Source of the DNA: Jeotgalibacillus sp. ET6
Lineage (GTDB): Bacteria; Bacillota; Bacilli; Bacillales; Jeotgalibacillaceae
DNA length: 64,000 nt
Assembly (NCBI RefSeq): GCF_029667115.1
Contig: NZ_JARUIU010000006.1
Location: forward strand, 80,051-144,050
Direction: 5' to 3'
A model generated the notes under the pieces. The model did no database searches, had not been told where the DNA came from, and worked only from the letters and a program-made list of their open reading frames with translations. Both the position numbers and the translations under genes were made by a program. The stretch's first letter is position 1, and the number at the start of each line of letters is the position of its first letter. Below, one piece after another: positions 43,318 through 52,343 of this stretch.

Positions 43318-44892
43318 ATGGCACTCAATGAAGTATCAATTACCATACTCGAAACCAGTGACATTCATGGACATATTATGCCGCTGCATTACGCTGCCAA
43401 TAAGGAAACGCCTAATGGTCTTGCGCGTATTTCTTCTTACATAAAAGATATGAGAAAACAGGAGCCGGATCTTTTGCTGATTGATAATGGGGACTGCATT
43501 CAGGGCACACCCTTAACTTACCACTATGCGAAATTTCGTGATCATTTGCCAAATCCCGTTATCTCGGTTATGAATCATCTGCAGTACGATTGTGCCGTGA
43601 TTGGCAATCATGAGTTTAATTATGGCATGTCAATTGTCAGCAGAGCGGTCAGCCAATCCTTTTTTCCATGGCTGTCTGCAAATATCTTACATCGAGATAC
43701 AAAGGAATCGTATTTCGGATATCCTTACACAGTCAAAGAAGTGAAAGGAGTAAAAATTGTCATAGTCGGCATCACCACACATTACATACCAAATTGGGAA
43801 AATCCATCTCATATAAAAGAACTGGCGTTTGAAGATGCCCTCCTGTCTTTAAAAAGATGGGTGCAATTTATTCATGAAACAGAACAACCCGATGTACTTA
43901 TCGTCAGCTATCATGGCGGGTTTGAGTGCGATCTGGAAACAGGGGACCTTACTGAACAGCAAACGGGTGAAAATCAGGGAGGCCAAATCTTAAAGGAGGT
44001 AGCTGGGATTGATCTTCTCCTAACCGGTCATCAGCATAGAATCCTTTCTAAGTCAGTAAATGACACATATATTATCCAGCCCGGTTATAATGGCCAGCAT
44101 ATAGGCAAAGCAGTCATTCATCTTAAAAAAGGAACAAACTCCTGGAGAGTTGAAAATATAGAGGGCGAAGTCGTATCCATGGCGGATCAGCTTCCTGATA
44201 AGGATGTATTGGATCTAGTTTATTTCCAGGAAATGGAAACACAAAAATGGCTGGATCAGCCTATTGGGTATATTGATGGTGATATGACAATTCATAATCC
44301 TTTGAAAGTCAGAACGCATGAGCATCCGATGATTGAGTGGATAAATAAAGTACAAATGAAAGCTTCGGGGGTCAGCATTTCCGCAACATCTCTATTAAGT
44401 AACATCTCAGAGGGTCTTCCTTCAAAAGTGACAATGCGAGAGATCGTTTCCAATTATATTTATCCGAATACATTAACAGTGCTTGAGCTTTCTGAAGCGG
44501 ATATTAGAAAAGCGCTTGAACAGTCAGCATCTTACTTTACATTGAATGAAGAGGGTCAAATTGATGTTAACCCTGAATTTGTTTTGCCAAAGCCCCAGCA
44601 TTATAACTACGATATGTGGGAAGGTATTTCTTATACAATAGATGTTTCCAAGCCGATCGGGGAGCGGGTAATTGAACTCGAATTTTATAAGGAAGGACCT
44701 CATCATGTCGTTATGAATAATTATAGAGCAGGTGGAGGAGGTAATTTCTCTATGTTTAAAGACAAGCCTGTTGTAAAAGAAATACTCATTGATATGGCAG
44801 AGCTTTTAGCTGAGGATCTCCTGGAAAAGAAAACGATAAAAGCCGAAGTTAACAATAATTTTAAAGTAATTAATTCTAATGCTCATAGATGA
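43318..44892 (+). CDS. cytosolic 5'-nucleotidase/2',3'-cyclic phosphodiesterase family metallophosphatase
   Basis: 524-aa protein with an N-terminal calcineurin-like metallophosphatase domain: ETSDIHGHI (about residue 13), DNGDCIQG (about 57), IGNHEFNYG (about 95), SYHGGFE (about 200) and LTGHQHRI (about 236). A C-terminal 5_nucleotid_C domain follows (about 325-490). There is no signal peptide, so it acts in the cytosol, unlike classical surface 5'-nucleotidases. Its place after phnDCEE suggests phosphate release from an imported nucleotide or organophosphonate derivative, which is inference. ATG 43318 has AAAGGG upstream. Confidence 0.88.
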   Translation: MALNEVSITILETSDIHGHIMPLHYAANKETPNGLARISSYIKDMRKQEPDLLLIDNGDCIQGTPLTYHYAKFRDHLPNPVISVMNHLQYDCAVIGNHEFNYGMSIVSRAVSQSFFPWLSANILHRDTKESYFGYPYTVKEVKGVKIVIVGITTHYIPNWENPSHIKELAFEDALLSLKRWVQFIHETEQPDVLIVSYHGGFECDLETGDLTEQQTGENQGGQILKEVAGIDLLLTGHQHRILSKSVNDTYIIQPGYNGQHIGKAVIHLKKGTNSWRVENIEGEVVSMADQLPDKDVLDLVYFQEMETQKWLDQPIGYIDGDMTIHNPLKVRTHEHPMIEWINKVQMKASGVSISATSLLSNISEGLPSKVTMREIVSNYIYPNTLTVLELSEADIRKALEQSASYFTLNEEGQIDVNPEFVLPKPQHYNYDMWEGISYTIDVSKPIGERVIELEFYKEGPHHVVMNNYRAGGGGNFSMFKDKPVVKEILIDMAELLAEDLLEKKTIKAEVNNNFKVINSNAHR

Positions 44893-45007
44893 GAAAGCCT
44901 CATTCATATTCGTTTGCTGCTTTGAGTGTTTTTAAATAATTTTAATATAAAGGGGCGCCATGGTGCATGAAATGAGATAAGATCATAGCTAAATGTAAAA
45001 GCTGTGT

Positions 45008-45037
45008 TTGACTTCCATTAAAATATATCGATATACT
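45008..45037 (+). promoter_or_regulatory. promoter and palindromic operator of the marR-like gene
   Basis: TTGACT (45008-45013) - 18 nt - TATACT (45032-45037). A perfect 12-bp palindrome TATATCGATATA (45024-45035) overlaps the -10, a usual MarR autoregulatory site. Confidence 0.65.
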
Positions 45038-45072
45038 ACTATATAAAAGTGCATAAAAAAGGACTGACTGTA

Positions 45073-45522
45073 ATGAGCGAAACTGTTGACCATGAACAAT
45101 CCCTGAAATTATTTATTGTACTTTCACGGGCATATAAATCAATGAATGAAATGAGTAATCGTTTCATTCAGCAGCAGGGATTGAATCCTACAGAATTTGC
45201 TGTGCTTGAATTGCTCTATCATAAAGGAAAGCAGCCTCTTCAAAAAATTGGCGGAAAGATATTATTAGCAAGCGGCAGTATCACATATGTTGTAGATAAG
45301 CTGGAAAAAAAAGGTTTTATTAAGCGAGTTGCCTCTCCACAGGACAGAAGAGTCACTTATGCGGAGACTACAGAGAAAGGCAACGATTTTATGGCTGAAA
45401 TTTTCCCTAACCACGAAAAAAATCTGCATGGGATGATGTCTGTATTGACATCAGAAGAGCAGAAGCAGGCTATAGAACTTCTAAAAAAACTTGGTTTATC
45501 TATTCGGGATCTTTCATACTGA
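45073..45522 (+). CDS. MarR family transcriptional regulator
   Basis: 149-aa winged-helix regulator. The recognition region reads LQKIGGKILLASGSITYVVD (about residues 58-77) and the wing RVASPQDRRVTYAETT (about 88-103) with the MarR DRR motif. ATG 45073 has AAAGGA 9 nt upstream; the frame opens at GTG 45049. A palindrome over its promoter indicates autoregulation. No obvious target gene is beside it; the next gene is an oligopeptidase. A terminator follows at 45572. Confidence 0.9.
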   Translation: MSETVDHEQSLKLFIVLSRAYKSMNEMSNRFIQQQGLNPTEFAVLELLYHKGKQPLQKIGGKILLASGSITYVVDKLEKKGFIKRVASPQDRRVTYAETTEKGNDFMAEIFPNHEKNLHGMMSVLTSEEQKQAIELLKKLGLSIRDLSY

Positions 45523-45571
45523 GAAATAGGTTTTCTTATCATTTTTTCGATAGGAAGCAAAATATATTAAG

Positions 45572-45600
45572 AAACTGCCGTTATTCAGGCAGTTTTTTTA
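45572..45600 (+). terminator. intrinsic terminator of the marR-like gene
   Basis: Stem AAACTGCC / GGCAGTTT with an 8-nt loop, followed by four T beyond the stem. Confidence 0.88.
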
Positions 45601-45659
45601 CGTTCTTGAAGGAAATTGCTATATGACAATAGAATGTGATAGTAAAAGGGGGATTTAAA

Positions 45660-47357
45660 TTGAAAACATTTGATCAATATGAATACAAGCGGCCGGTGCT
45701 TGAAGAAGAAAAAGTTCGGTTTCAGAAGCTGCTGGATTCGTTTGAACATGCAAATTCTGTAGAAGGGCAGACAGAAGCGATCACAGCAATTAATAAATTT
45801 AGAAATAAGCTGTCAACTCAATTTAATTTAGCGTATATTCGTGCATCTATTGATACGAATGATGAATTTTATCAAAATGAGAGAGACTTTTTTGATGAAG
45901 TGGAGCCGCAATTAACTGAATTGACAAATATGTTTTACCGCGCTCTAGTTGATTCGCCTTTTAAAGAGGAACTCGAAAAAAAATGGGGGTCACAGCTTTT
46001 CGATCTGGCAGAATTTTCGATGAAAGCTTTTTCTCCCGAGGTCATTTCATTGCTTCAAAAAGAAAATAAACTGACTTCACAATATTCTAAGCTTGTGGCA
46101 TCTGCAGAAGTAGAGTTCAATGGAGAGAAATTAACATTGGCACAGTTGTATCCTTATGCTGAATCTACTGATCGGGAAACCAGAAAAAAAGCAACCTTTG
46201 CTAATTATGATTTTTATAAGGAACACGAGGATAAATTTGATGATCTGTATGATCAGTTGGTAAAAGTACGTCATGAAATCTCTGTAAAATTAGGGTATAA
46301 GAATTTTACTGAGCTTGGCTACATACGGATGCTGAGGATTGACTATGATGCAGACATGGTTGAAAATTTCAGAAATCAAGTTCGTGACTATATTGTACCG
46401 CTGGCGACAAAGCTTCGAGGAAGACAGGCAAAGAGAATTGGTGTGGAAAAACTGATGTTCTGGGATGAGCCATTGTCTTTCCTGTCTGGTAATGCTGTGC
46501 CAAAAGGGTCACCTGACTGGATTATCGAAAATGGCCAAAAAATGTACCAGGAACTATCGCCTGAAACGGATGAATTTTTTACTTACATGACTTCTCGAAA
46601 ACTTATGGACCTCGAAGCAAAGAAAGGGAAAGAAGCAGGGGGCTACTGCACATTTATAGAAGATTATCAGTCTCCTTTTATTTTTTCAAACTTTAATGGG
46701 ACTTCAGGAGACATAGATGTCCTGACTCATGAAGCCGGCCACGCATTTCAGGTATACTCCAGCAGACATATAGATATCCCTGAGTATTTGTGGCCTACGC
46801 ATGAATCAGCGGAGATTCATTCGATGAGCATGGAATTTTTTACGTGGCCATGGATGGAACGGTTTTTTGAAGATCAAACGGAAAAATATAAATTTTCTCA
46901 TCTAAGCAGCAGTCTTTTGTTTTTACCGTACGGGGTCGCTGTAGATGAATTTCAACACGCAATATATGAAAACCCTGAAATGACCCCAGCGGAAAGAAAA
47001 GCAGCCTGGAGAAAAATTGAAGAAATTTACCTTCCTCACCGGGAATATGGCGGTCATTCTTACTTAGAGGCAGGTGGAGTCTGGCAGCGTCAGGGGCATA
47101 TTTATGAAGATCCATTCTATTATATTGATTATACATTAGCTCAAATCTGTGCATTTCAATTTTGGAAGAGGTCGCGTGAAGACTTTAATGAAGCATGGAA
47201 AGACTATCTGCATTTATGTCAGCTGGGAGGATCTAAGTCCTTTACAGCGCTTGTAAAAGAAGCTAATTTACTTTCTCCATTTGAAGACGGATGTGTGGAA
47301 TCTGTCATCGGCATCATCGAAGATTGGTTAAATTCAGTAAATGATAAATCTCTTTAA
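45660..47357 (+). CDS. pepF: M3 family oligoendopeptidase F
   Basis: 565-aa cytosolic zinc metallopeptidase that cuts short peptides. Zinc motif VLTHEAGHAFQ (HEXXH, about residue 358) with the third ligand Glu in PTHESAEIHSMSME (about 384). TTG start at 45660 is chosen for the AAAGGGGG 7 nt upstream; the frame opens at GTG 45636. It is closed by a decayed interspersed repeat. Neighbours give no hint of a special role. Confidence 0.9.
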   Translation: MKTFDQYEYKRPVLEEEKVRFQKLLDSFEHANSVEGQTEAITAINKFRNKLSTQFNLAYIRASIDTNDEFYQNERDFFDEVEPQLTELTNMFYRALVDSPFKEELEKKWGSQLFDLAEFSMKAFSPEVISLLQKENKLTSQYSKLVASAEVEFNGEKLTLAQLYPYAESTDRETRKKATFANYDFYKEHEDKFDDLYDQLVKVRHEISVKLGYKNFTELGYIRMLRIDYDADMVENFRNQVRDYIVPLATKLRGRQAKRIGVEKLMFWDEPLSFLSGNAVPKGSPDWIIENGQKMYQELSPETDEFFTYMTSRKLMDLEAKKGKEAGGYCTFIEDYQSPFIFSNFNGTSGDIDVLTHEAGHAFQVYSSRHIDIPEYLWPTHESAEIHSMSMEFFTWPWMERFFEDQTEKYKFSHLSSSLLFLPYGVAVDEFQHAIYENPEMTPAERKAAWRKIEEIYLPHREYGGHSYLEAGGVWQRQGHIYEDPFYYIDYTLAQICAFQFWKRSREDFNEAWKDYLHLCQLGGSKSFTALVKEANLLSPFEDGCVESVIGIIEDWLNSVNDKSL

Positions 47358-47377
47358 GTTTAAGCAGAATAGAAAAT

Positions 47378-47516
47378 GAGCAAAGAAGTGACTCCTGTTT
47401 AATATGCTTGCTTGAGACAATACAGGGCAAGGCCGTGGAATGGCTCACAGTCGTCCCTGCGAAAGAGTCCTAATGAAACGTCAAAGAGCCTGAGACATTT
47501 TTTTGTCTCAGGCTCC
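47378..47516 (+). repeat. interspersed repeat, copy 10 (decayed)
   Basis: Remnants of the core (AGTCGTCCCTGCGAAAGAGTC) and a perfect 12-bp terminator stem GAGCCTGAGACA / TGTCTCAGGCTC at 47486-47515. It separates pepF from convergent clpE and can serve both strands. Confidence 0.8.
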
Positions 47517-47542
47517 ATTACTATTCTCAATAGATTCATTTT

Positions 47543-49669
47543 TTACTTTTGTTTTAATGTAATGGTTCCTTCTTCTAAAACTGCTTGTACATTCTTAATT
47601 TCAGGATACTCAAACATAAAGTCTGTAATAGCATCTTCTAAGTGCTCCTGAATGACTCTTCTTAATGGGCGGGCGCCAAAGGCAGGGTGATAGCCCAATT
47701 CAGAAAGTTTTTCTTTTACATCATGATCAACTGACAGCTTCATTTCCTGTTCAGCCAGTGTTTTGTCAAGATCTGCAAGCATAAGATCAATAATTTGAAG
47801 CAGATCTTCTTTTCCTAGAGAAGCAAATTCAATTATGCTGTCAAACCGGTTTAAAAATTCCGGTTTAAAAAAGTCGCTTAATGAATCTAAAAGATTTGCT
47901 TCATTTAATGCTGCATTTGAGCCAAACCCAACTGCCTGTTTTTTCACACCTACACCTGCATTACTTGTCATGATAATAACCGTATCCTTAAAGTTAACCG
48001 TTCGACCCTGGCTATCTGTTAAACGGCCATCCTCCATAATTTGAAGGAACATGTGGAGAACATCTGGGTGCGCTTTTTCAATCTCATCCAGCAGAATGAT
48101 GCTGTATGGAGATCTGCGTACTTTTTCAGTTAATTGCCCAGCTTCATCATGTCCGATGTATCCAGGTGGTGAGCCGATTAATTTAGCTGTACTGTGTTTT
48201 TCCATGTACTCACTCATGTCAAGACGGATCATATGGTCTTTGCTTCCAAATAATTCGGATGCGAGTGTTTTGGAAAGCTCCGTTTTCCCTACACCAGTTG
48301 GACCAACAAATAAGAATGAACCTGTTGGACGGTCCTTTGATTTAAGACCTGCCCGGCTTCTGCGGACAGCTTTAGCGACCTTTTTAACCGCTTCCTGCTG
48401 ACCAATCACTTTTTCATTGAGGCTTTGTTCAATGCGCTTCATTTTTTCCTGCTCATCTTCCTCGAGTTTTCCGACTGGAATACCAGTTTTTTGTTCAATC
48501 AACTGTTGAATTGTTTCTTTTGTAACAGTTGGCTGAATGGAAGTGCTGCTGGAATTTAACCGTTCCTCGAGTTGTTCCTCTTCATCCCGAAGTGCGGCGG
48601 CGAGTTCATAGTTCTCTTCTTTTAATGCTGCCTGTTTTTCGGCGTGAATCTGAGATAAGCGATGATTGATTGTTTCAGTATCTGCTGCATCCACGGTCAA
48701 ATTTAATTTTGAGCCTGCTTCATCGAGAAGATCAATCGCTTTGTCCGGTAGAAAACGATCCTGAATATACCGGTGAGAAAGATTAACAGCCGCTTCAAGT
48801 GCTTCCTGGTCATAGTTAACTTCGTGGAAATTCTCATAATGTGGAGCAAGTCCATTTAAAATAACCAGTGCTTCTTTAACTGAAGGTTCATTAACTTGAA
48901 TTGGCTGAAAGCGTCTCTCCAGCGCAGCATCCTTTTCGATTTTACGGTACTCTTTCAGTGTCGTAGCGCCGACAAGCTGCAGTTCGCCTCTGGCAAGGGC
49001 AGGTTTAAGAATATTGCCAGCATCCATAGAACCTTCTGCAGAACCGGCACCCACAATTTGATGAATCTCGTCTATGAAGAGGATGACATTTTTTTTAGAT
49101 TGCAGTTCTGCGATTAATTGCTTCATCCGTTCTTCAAATTGTCCACGGATTCCTGTGTTGGAAACAAGTGAAGCCACATCAAGTAAAATAACCTCTTTTG
49201 ATTTAAGCTTAGCAGGAACTTTTCCTTCCGAAATCCTTGCAGCAAGACCTTCGGCCACTGCTGTTTTCCCTACACCAGGCTCACCGATAAGAACAGGGTT
49301 GTTTTTATTTCTGCGGTTTAATACTTCAATCATCCGGTCTATTTCTTTATCGCGTCCAATTACAGGATCTATTAGGCCGGCTTTAGCAAGGTGGGATATG
49401 TTGCGTCCGTACTCTCCTAACAAGCCATCTTTTTGCCCTTGCTGACCTGTTTGATTTTTGGCATTGGGCTGACCCTGATTAAAGGATGATAGAAAATCGT
49501 CAATAGGTGATTCATTAGACGGTTTATTTTGTTTGTTCATAGCAGAATGAAGCTTAGCTTTTTCTTCTCTATAGCAATTGGAGCACAAGTTGAAATCCTG
49601 CTGCTGACTATTAATTTGAAGACGTAGCTGAACATTCGCTTGATTTGATTGACATTTTTCACAAATCAT
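47543..49669 (-). CDS. clpE: ATP-dependent Clp protease ATPase ClpE
   Basis: 708-aa HSP100 ATPase that unfolds proteins for ClpP. N-terminal zinc finger with Cys3, Cys6, Cys29 and Cys32, which is typical of ClpE and absent in ClpC. First AAA module: [13 protein letters not shown] (about residue 126); UVR region (about 335-365) with [10 protein letters not shown]; second [17 protein letters not shown] (about 450) and [14 protein letters not shown]. Its promoter carries two CtsR operators, so it is heat and stress induced. The start ATG has AAGGAGG upstream. Confidence 0.95.
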   Translation of the reverse strand: MICEKCQSNQANVQLRLQINSQQQDFNLCSNCYREEKAKLHSAMNKQNKPSNESPIDDFLSSFNQGQPNAKNQTGQQGQKDGLLGEYGRNISHLAKAGLIDPVIGRDKEIDRMIEVLNRRNKNNPVLIGEPGVGKTAVAEGLAARISEGKVPAKLKSKEVILLDVASLVSNTGIRGQFEERMKQLIAELQSKKNVILFIDEIHQIVGAGSAEGSMDAGNILKPALARGELQLVGATTLKEYRKIEKDAALERRFQPIQVNEPSVKEALVILNGLAPHYENFHEVNYDQEALEAAVNLSHRYIQDRFLPDKAIDLLDEAGSKLNLTVDAADTETINHRLSQIHAEKQAALKEENYELAAALRDEEEQLEERLNSSSTSIQPTVTKETIQQLIEQKTGIPVGKLEEDEQEKMKRIEQSLNEKVIGQQEAVKKVAKAVRRSRAGLKSKDRPTGSFLFVGPTGVGKTELSKTLASELFGSKDHMIRLDMSEYMEKHSTAKLIGSPPGYIGHDEAGQLTEKVRRSPYSIILLDEIEKAHPDVLHMFLQIMEDGRLTDSQGRTVNFKDTVIIMTSNAGVGVKKQAVGFGSNAALNEANLLDSLSDFFKPEFLNRFDSIIEFASLGKEDLLQIIDLMLADLDKTLAEQEMKLSVDHDVKEKLSELGYHPAFGARPLRRVIQEHLEDAITDFMFEYPEIKNVQAVLEEGTITLKQK

Positions 49670-49759
49670 TGTGACTCCTCCTTATATAAAATCATTATAA
49701 TTTATTGAATGTTTTGCTATTGTATCGAAAGGGCAATGTCGTGTCTATTGATCTGCTTA

Positions 49760-49815
49760 TTTGACTATTGTTGACCTTATATTCACATTATAATTTGACC
49801 TTATCTGACTTTCAA
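49760..49815 (-). promoter_or_regulatory. clpE promoter with two CtsR operators
   Basis: Minus strand -35 TTGAAA (49815-49810) - 17 nt - TATAAT (49792-49787). One CtsR box (AGTCAGATAAGGTCAAA, 49810-49794) fills the spacer exactly and a second (GGTCAACAATAGTCAAA, 49776-49760) lies just past the start of transcription. The CtsR consensus is RGTCAAA-NAN-RGTCAAA; each box has one mismatch. Confidence 0.88.
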
Positions 49816-50080
49816 GTATTTTGATTGAGGTATATTTTAATTAGATTTTACAAGGGAATTGTTTTAAGAAATGGACTGATACGAAACTTAAAAAGAAAAA
49901 GAATAGGAAGAATTGGCATTAAATCGGAATAAGATTCGATCTTTGTGATCTTTATTTTTTGCATAAAAAAGAATGCCCCTCAATGAGACATTCCTTTTGA
50001 GACATTCAATTTTTAAACTTTCGTTTTAACTTTCATCAATCAATATCACGAGTAATTACATAATATGAGCAAACTTTTCT
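49816..50080. other. gap between clpE promoter and the CPBP protease gene
   Basis: No gene seen. Contains the minus-strand terminator at 49966-49998 and AT-rich sequence. Confidence 0.6.
49966..49998 (-). terminator. intrinsic terminator of the CPBP protease gene
   Basis: Minus strand stem AAGGAATG ... CATTCTT with a 13-nt loop and a run of T residues after it. About 80 bp beyond the stop codon. Confidence 0.6.
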
Positions 50081-50713
50081 TTAGATAAAAACGACGTAGA
50101 AAAATAGTAAGTCGAAGACTAAATGTGAAATGATAATGAATGAAATACTCCTTTTCCAATTATACATAATTCCCCATATGATGGATCCCAGAAAAGCTGC
50201 GGCCATCCAGGTCCACTCTCCTGAATATATGAAGACAGAAGCCGACAAGATTGAAGTAATCACTACGCTCGTGACAGGTGATACGATTTCAAGCAGCTTT
50301 CTTTGAATAAAGCCACGCCAGAATATTTCTTCAGCAGGTACAATAATCAAAATGAGTGAGAGGAGCTGCCAGACCAGATCCGGTTTCAAGTCATTGTAAA
50401 GAGAGGAAATAATCTGGTCAAATTGACCAGGCAGCAGCAAAAATAGCTGGTATGTAAAGTAAAGTATGCAGTACAGGATAACACCGGAGAAAATTCCGTA
50501 CATAATCGAACGATTTATAGGGTGCCGGCCCTTTTCAATGCCGGATTGTGAGATACTTAAAGCAATCATCACCAACGCTGTACCTGAATACAAATACCAG
50601 AATATTTTCTGGTCAAAAAATGTAAAGTACATTAATAGATGAATCACTGCCAGGCCAGCTAGCGGCCATAAAAATTGCTTGAACAAATAATAAACCTCCC
50701 GGGTTCGACCCAT
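50081..50713 (-). CDS. CPBP family intramembrane metalloprotease
   Basis: 210-aa membrane protein with about six helices. CPBP (Abi) motifs: VPAEEIFWRGFIQRKL (EExxxR, about residues 125-140) and SHLVFDLLFF at the C-terminus (His ligand). Members include Ras-converting-enzyme-like proteases and bacteriocin-immunity proteins. No bacteriocin genes are nearby. The start is at an ATG preceded by a short GGGAGG. It is separated from clpE by a terminator. Confidence 0.86.
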   Translation of the reverse strand: MGRTREVYYLFKQFLWPLAGLAVIHLLMYFTFFDQKIFWYLYSGTALVMIALSISQSGIEKGRHPINRSIMYGIFSGVILYCILYFTYQLFLLLPGQFDQIISSLYNDLKPDLVWQLLSLILIIVPAEEIFWRGFIQRKLLEIVSPVTSVVITSILSASVFIYSGEWTWMAAAFLGSIIWGIMYNWKRSISFIIISHLVFDLLFFYVVFI

Positions 50714-50896
50714 GAAAAATGAATCTTAAAAATGATAGATTTTAAACTGCAAAATATAATGAACATTTTAGCAGTAATTAATAGAAGAATATAGTGTAAT
50801 TTTTTTGATTTACCCAAAACGCTGACTTAATGGCTGGTTATCAACTGAATACTAGTTAATAATAAAGTAAAGAAGGGTAGAAGAAAGGAGCAGCAA

Positions 50897-51091
50897 ATGA
50901 CAGAAGAAAAAATGAAAGAAATGCTGAACGATTTACGGAATGGGGAAATAGCAAAGCTTGAAATTTCAAAGGAGGATTTTCAATCTTTACGAGAGCAGAT
51001 TGTTGCGCAGCCTGATTTTAAGCATTTCAGAGGAATAGCCCAGCGCAACGGTCATGTAATCTATGAATATCTGAAAGATCCAAGAAGCTGA
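50897..51091 (+). CDS. 64-aa conserved-looking small protein, function unknown
   Basis: Starts MTEEKMKEMLNDLRNGEI and ends VIYEYLKDPRS. Mostly acidic and Lys-rich with no membrane segment or Cys, likely helical at the N-terminus. AAAGGAG is 8 nt before the ATG. It is 14 bp upstream of the SDR gene on the same strand, so the two are probably co-transcribed. I do not recognise a named family. The aromatic HVIYEYLKD segment near the end might be a small fold rather than an unstructured tail. Confidence 0.75.
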   Translation: MTEEKMKEMLNDLRNGEIAKLEISKEDFQSLREQIVAQPDFKHFRGIAQRNGHVIYEYLKDPRS

Positions 51092-51105
51092 GGAGGTTTT
51101 AGTCT

Positions 51106-51837
51106 ATGGCAAAAAGAGTAGCAGTGGTTACTGGAGCAGCAAAAGGCATAGGTCTTGAAATTGCAAAGACATTTCTGTTGAAGGGGGATGAGGTTCATTT
51201 AGTGGACGCAGATGAACAGACTTTGATGGAGGAAGTAAAGCAATTAAAAGAAGACGGCTTTTCAGCTTTTGGCCACTATGCCGATGTCGGAAAAATGGAC
51301 CATGTTGCAGGAATGATGGAGCAGGTTATCAATGAATCAGGGAAAATTGATATTCTCATTAACAATGCTGGCAAGTCGGAATTTAAAGAGATATGGGATG
51401 TTACAGAAGAAGACTGGTTATCGATTATAAACAGCAATTTATCGAGTGTCTTTTATTGTTCAAGAGAAGCAGCCCGTTTTATGAATGGAGGATCCATCGT
51501 AAATTTATGTTCTACCCGCGCATTTATGTCTGAAGAGAATACTCAGGCGTACTCAGCATCAAAAGGAGGCATCCATGCTTTAACCCATTCGCTTGCTGTA
51601 ACATTGAGCGAAAAGAATATCTCTGTCAATGCCATAAGCCCTGGTTGGATTGAAACTGAAAACTATGATGAATTAAGAGATGTCGATCACAATCAGCATC
51701 CATCAAACAGAGTGGGAAAAGTGAGCGATATTGCCAGAGCTTGTGTGTTTTTAACGGATAAAGACAATAACTTTATCAATGGTGAAAACCTCATTATTGA
51801 TGGAGGGATGTCCCGAAAAATGATCTATGAACACTAG
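51106..51837 (+). CDS. short-chain dehydrogenase/reductase
   Basis: 243-aa classical SDR with the NAD(P) loop VTGAAKGIGLEIA (about residues 7-19), NNAGKSEF (about 85-92), the catalytic Tyr and Lys in AYSASKGGI (about 147-155), and the Ser in IVNLCSTRAF (about 132). Reduction substrate unknown. Co-directional with a 64-aa gene (14-bp gap; GAGGAGG ribosome site). Ends 240 bp before ptsH. Confidence 0.9.
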   Translation: MAKRVAVVTGAAKGIGLEIAKTFLLKGDEVHLVDADEQTLMEEVKQLKEDGFSAFGHYADVGKMDHVAGMMEQVINESGKIDILINNAGKSEFKEIWDVTEEDWLSIINSNLSSVFYCSREAARFMNGGSIVNLCSTRAFMSEENTQAYSASKGGIHALTHSLAVTLSEKNISVNAISPGWIETENYDELRDVDHNQHPSNRVGKVSDIARACVFLTDKDNNFINGENLIIDGGMSRKMIYEH

Positions 51838-52076
51838 GTAAATACATCTATGTATATTTAAGATGTGATATTTCCATCATAAAGTCAAACAAGGAAGTTT
51901 CTACAACTGCAAAATCGTTGTTATAGAAGGGTTTACATGTTATTCTTAGTTCTTAAGAAAGTTATAACAAACTCATCGTATTATTTTACATTTAATATTA
52001 TATTGACTCTGATGTGTTAATTCGTTAATTTAATATGGTGATGTTGTAAATACAAGTTAAAAGGAGAAGATACAAT
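51838..52076. promoter_or_regulatory. promoter region of ptsHI
   Basis: TTGACT at about 52003-52008, with a weak TAATTT 17 nt later. No clear cre site or RAT-type antiterminator motif could be identified by eye, and no ptsG precedes ptsH here. Confidence 0.35.
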
Positions 52077-52340
52077 ATGGCTCAAAAACAATTTACAGTA
52101 ACAGCAGAAACAGGGATTCATGCACGTCCGGCTACATTGCTTGTTCAAACAGCAAGCAAATTTGATTCAGATGTACAGCTTGAGTACAAAGGCAAAAAAG
52201 TAAACCTTAAATCGATTATGGGTGTTATGTCTCTAGGTGTTGGCAAAAACGCTGAAATCGTTATTCATGCAGAGGGCAGCGATGAGCAGGAAGCTCTTAC
52301 AAGCCTCGAAGAAACATTGCACAGTGAAGGTTTGGCATAA
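52077..52340 (+). CDS. ptsH: phosphocarrier protein HPr
   Basis: 87-aa PTS phosphocarrier. His15 in [10 protein letters not shown] is the site phosphorylated by Enzyme I; Ser46 in [12 protein letters not shown] is the HPr kinase regulatory site of Firmicutes. It also acts with CcpA as a corepressor when Ser-phosphorylated. AAAGGAG precedes the ATG. Next gene ptsI starts 4 bp after the stop. Confidence 0.97.
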   Translation: MAQKQFTVTAETGIHARPATLLVQTASKFDSDVQLEYKGKKVNLKSIMGVMSLGVGKNAEIVIHAEGSDEQEALTSLEETLHSEGLA

Positions 52341-52343
52341 AAG

